DNA of 7,849 nucleotides. Origin: Candidatus Pelagibacter sp. Lineage in GTDB: Bacteria > Pseudomonadota > Alphaproteobacteria > Pelagibacterales > Pelagibacteraceae. Numbering within the stretch: position 1 is the stretch's first letter; the number at the start of each line of letters is the position of its first letter. The stretch covers positions 1-7,849 of the forward strand of contig PAGZ01000048.1 in assembly GCA_002704625.1 (NCBI GenBank). Reading direction: 5' to 3'. A program made the translations under genes and the position numbers. The notes below the pieces were generated by a model. The model worked only from the letters and a program-made list of their open reading frames with translations. It ran no database searches and was not told where the DNA came from. This document shows positions 7,271 through 7,849 of the stretch, piece by piece.

Positions 7271-7334
7271 AAAAAATGATAATTTTTAAAAATATATGGA
7301 CAAAAAACCATATTAATATATTAAAATTCATTAA
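7271..7334. promoter_or_regulatory. Divergent intergenic region, likely promoters for both directions
   Basis: These 64 bp are the only sequence between the leftward acyltransferase and the rightward radical SAM gene, so both promoters should be here unless they lie inside genes. Leftward, TTGTCC and TATCAT are separated by 16 nt, with the latter only 5 nt from the ATG, implying a very short or absent leader. Rightward, TGGACA (7297-7302) is followed after 16 nt by TATTAA (7319-7324). In DNA this AT-rich, -10-like hexamers are cheap, so exact sites are uncertain. Confidence 0.4.
7294..7313. promoter_or_regulatory. 20-bp dyad, candidate operator
   Basis: A perfect inverted repeat, ATATGG - 8 nt - CCATAT, lies in the middle of the divergent region and overlaps the candidate rightward -35 and leftward -35 elements. 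It holds most of the G/C of this spacer. It could bind a dimeric regulator acting on both genes; a chance repeat is also possible. Confidence 0.3.
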
Positions 7335-7849
7335 ATGGAATTGCAAAATAATAAAAATATATCTTACAAAGAAAGAATTAAGTTTAAAAGACTCGACTTG
7401 TTAAATTCGGTTCCACTACCAGGTCCTTTAACTGTGCATATAGAGCCTACCAATATATGTAATTTTAAGTGTAAAATATGTCCTTTATCTTTTGACAATT
7501 ACGAGGAAAAAGCGGGCGGCTTACACTCGTTAAGTTTAGAGGATTTCGAATTAATAAAAGACGAACTTAAAACACTTCCTAAACTAAAATCATTGAATTT
7601 TTTTATGATGGGAGAGCCTTTGGTAAATAAAAATTTGTCAAAGTTCATAAAATCTGCAAAAGAAAATGATTTAAGTGAGTGGTATATGGTTTCAAGTAAT
7701 GGTGCATTGCTTTCGAATGAAAAGTATCAAAACCTATGTGAATCTGGACTAGATTTTTTGAGAATTTCTGTTTTTGGGAGTGATGAACAATCACATGCGA
7801 ATGTGACACAAAGTAAAATTAAATTAGAGAGAGTAAGAGATAATTTAAA
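7335..7849 (+). CDS. Radical SAM protein (3' partial)
   Basis: The first 171 codons of a gene running off the right edge. Seen: HIEPTNICNFKCKICPLSF with the 4Fe-4S cluster motif CxxxCxxC at Cys42, Cys46 and Cys49; FFMMGEPL (residues 89-96), the equivalent of the GGEP SAM-binding motif with Met-Met replacing the first Gly and its neighbour; and VSSNGALL and LRISVFGS further on, the expected beta-strands of the radical SAM barrel. The EPTNxCNxxCxxC style is typical of radical SAM proteins with a C-terminal SPASM-type domain, but that end is outside the window. The ATG at 7335 follows directly on an in-frame TAA (7332-7334), so no upstream start is possible; no Shine-Dalgarno is seen. It is transcribed divergently from the acyltransferase. 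Reaction and substrate are unknown; modification of a sugar or of a small peptide are both possible. GC is higher than in the glycosyltransferase-like gene. Confidence 0.88.
   Translation, partial: MELQNNKNISYKERIKFKRLDLLNSVPLPGPLTVHIEPTNICNFKCKICPLSFDNYEEKAGGLHSLSLEDFELIKDELKTLPKLKSLNFFMMGEPLVNKNLSKFIKSAKENDLSEWYMVSSNGALLSNEKYQNLCESGLDFLRISVFGSDEQSHANVTQSKIKLERVRDNL

Overview
This 7.85 kb window is very AT-rich. Hand counts of single 60-base lines give about 13% GC in the glycosyltransferase-like gene (8/60 at 4081-4140 and again at 4441-4500) and about 38-40% in the best-conserved stretches (23/60 at 1021-1080, 24/60 at 7501-7560). Coding density is near total and proteins are rich in Lys, Asn and Ile. 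Gene junctions are 1-nt or 4-nt overlaps or gaps of 2-12 nt, and Shine-Dalgarno sequences are mostly absent. This fits a streamlined marine bacterium of the SAR11/Pelagibacter type, inside a surface-polysaccharide (O-antigen or glycan) island. The taxonomic call is an inference from composition and gene content; no rRNA or other marker gene is present.

Layout. (1) 1-5608, rightward operon: a gene already open at the left edge that encodes an RmlD-type sugar-nucleotide reductase fused in frame to a PseC aminotransferase; pseB (UDP-GlcNAc 4,6-dehydratase/5-epimerase), overlapping it by 1 nt; an FAD-dependent oxidoreductase interrupted by a one-base frameshift in a run of 11 A; and a 543-aa membrane-associated, glycosyltransferase-like protein with a PYTS motif, overlapping the previous frame by ATGA. 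(2) 5640-7270, leftward pair converging on that operon: a FemAB/GNAT-like acyltransferase and then a small SAM methyltransferase with a TTG start, 2 nt apart. (3) 7271-7334, a 64-bp divergent intergenic region containing a 20-bp dyad. (4) 7335-7849, the start of a rightward radical SAM gene cut by the right edge.

How the genes may work together. PseB and PseC perform the first two steps from UDP-GlcNAc towards pseudaminic acid, giving a UDP-4-amino-4,6-dideoxy-L-AltNAc-type sugar. The next enzymes (PseH, PseG, PseI, PseF) are not in the window. The reductase domain, the FAD enzyme, the FemAB-like acyltransferase, the methyltransferase and the radical SAM enzyme are plausible tailoring activities, and the PYTS-motif protein is the likely transferase. 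The exact glycan cannot be deduced from this sequence.

The most notable points are the RmlD-PseC fusion, the A11 frameshift (sequence error, contingency tract or transcriptional slippage) directly upstream of a translationally coupled gene, and the unusual set of partners around PseB/PseC. No tRNA, rRNA, CRISPR, transposase or IS end was seen.
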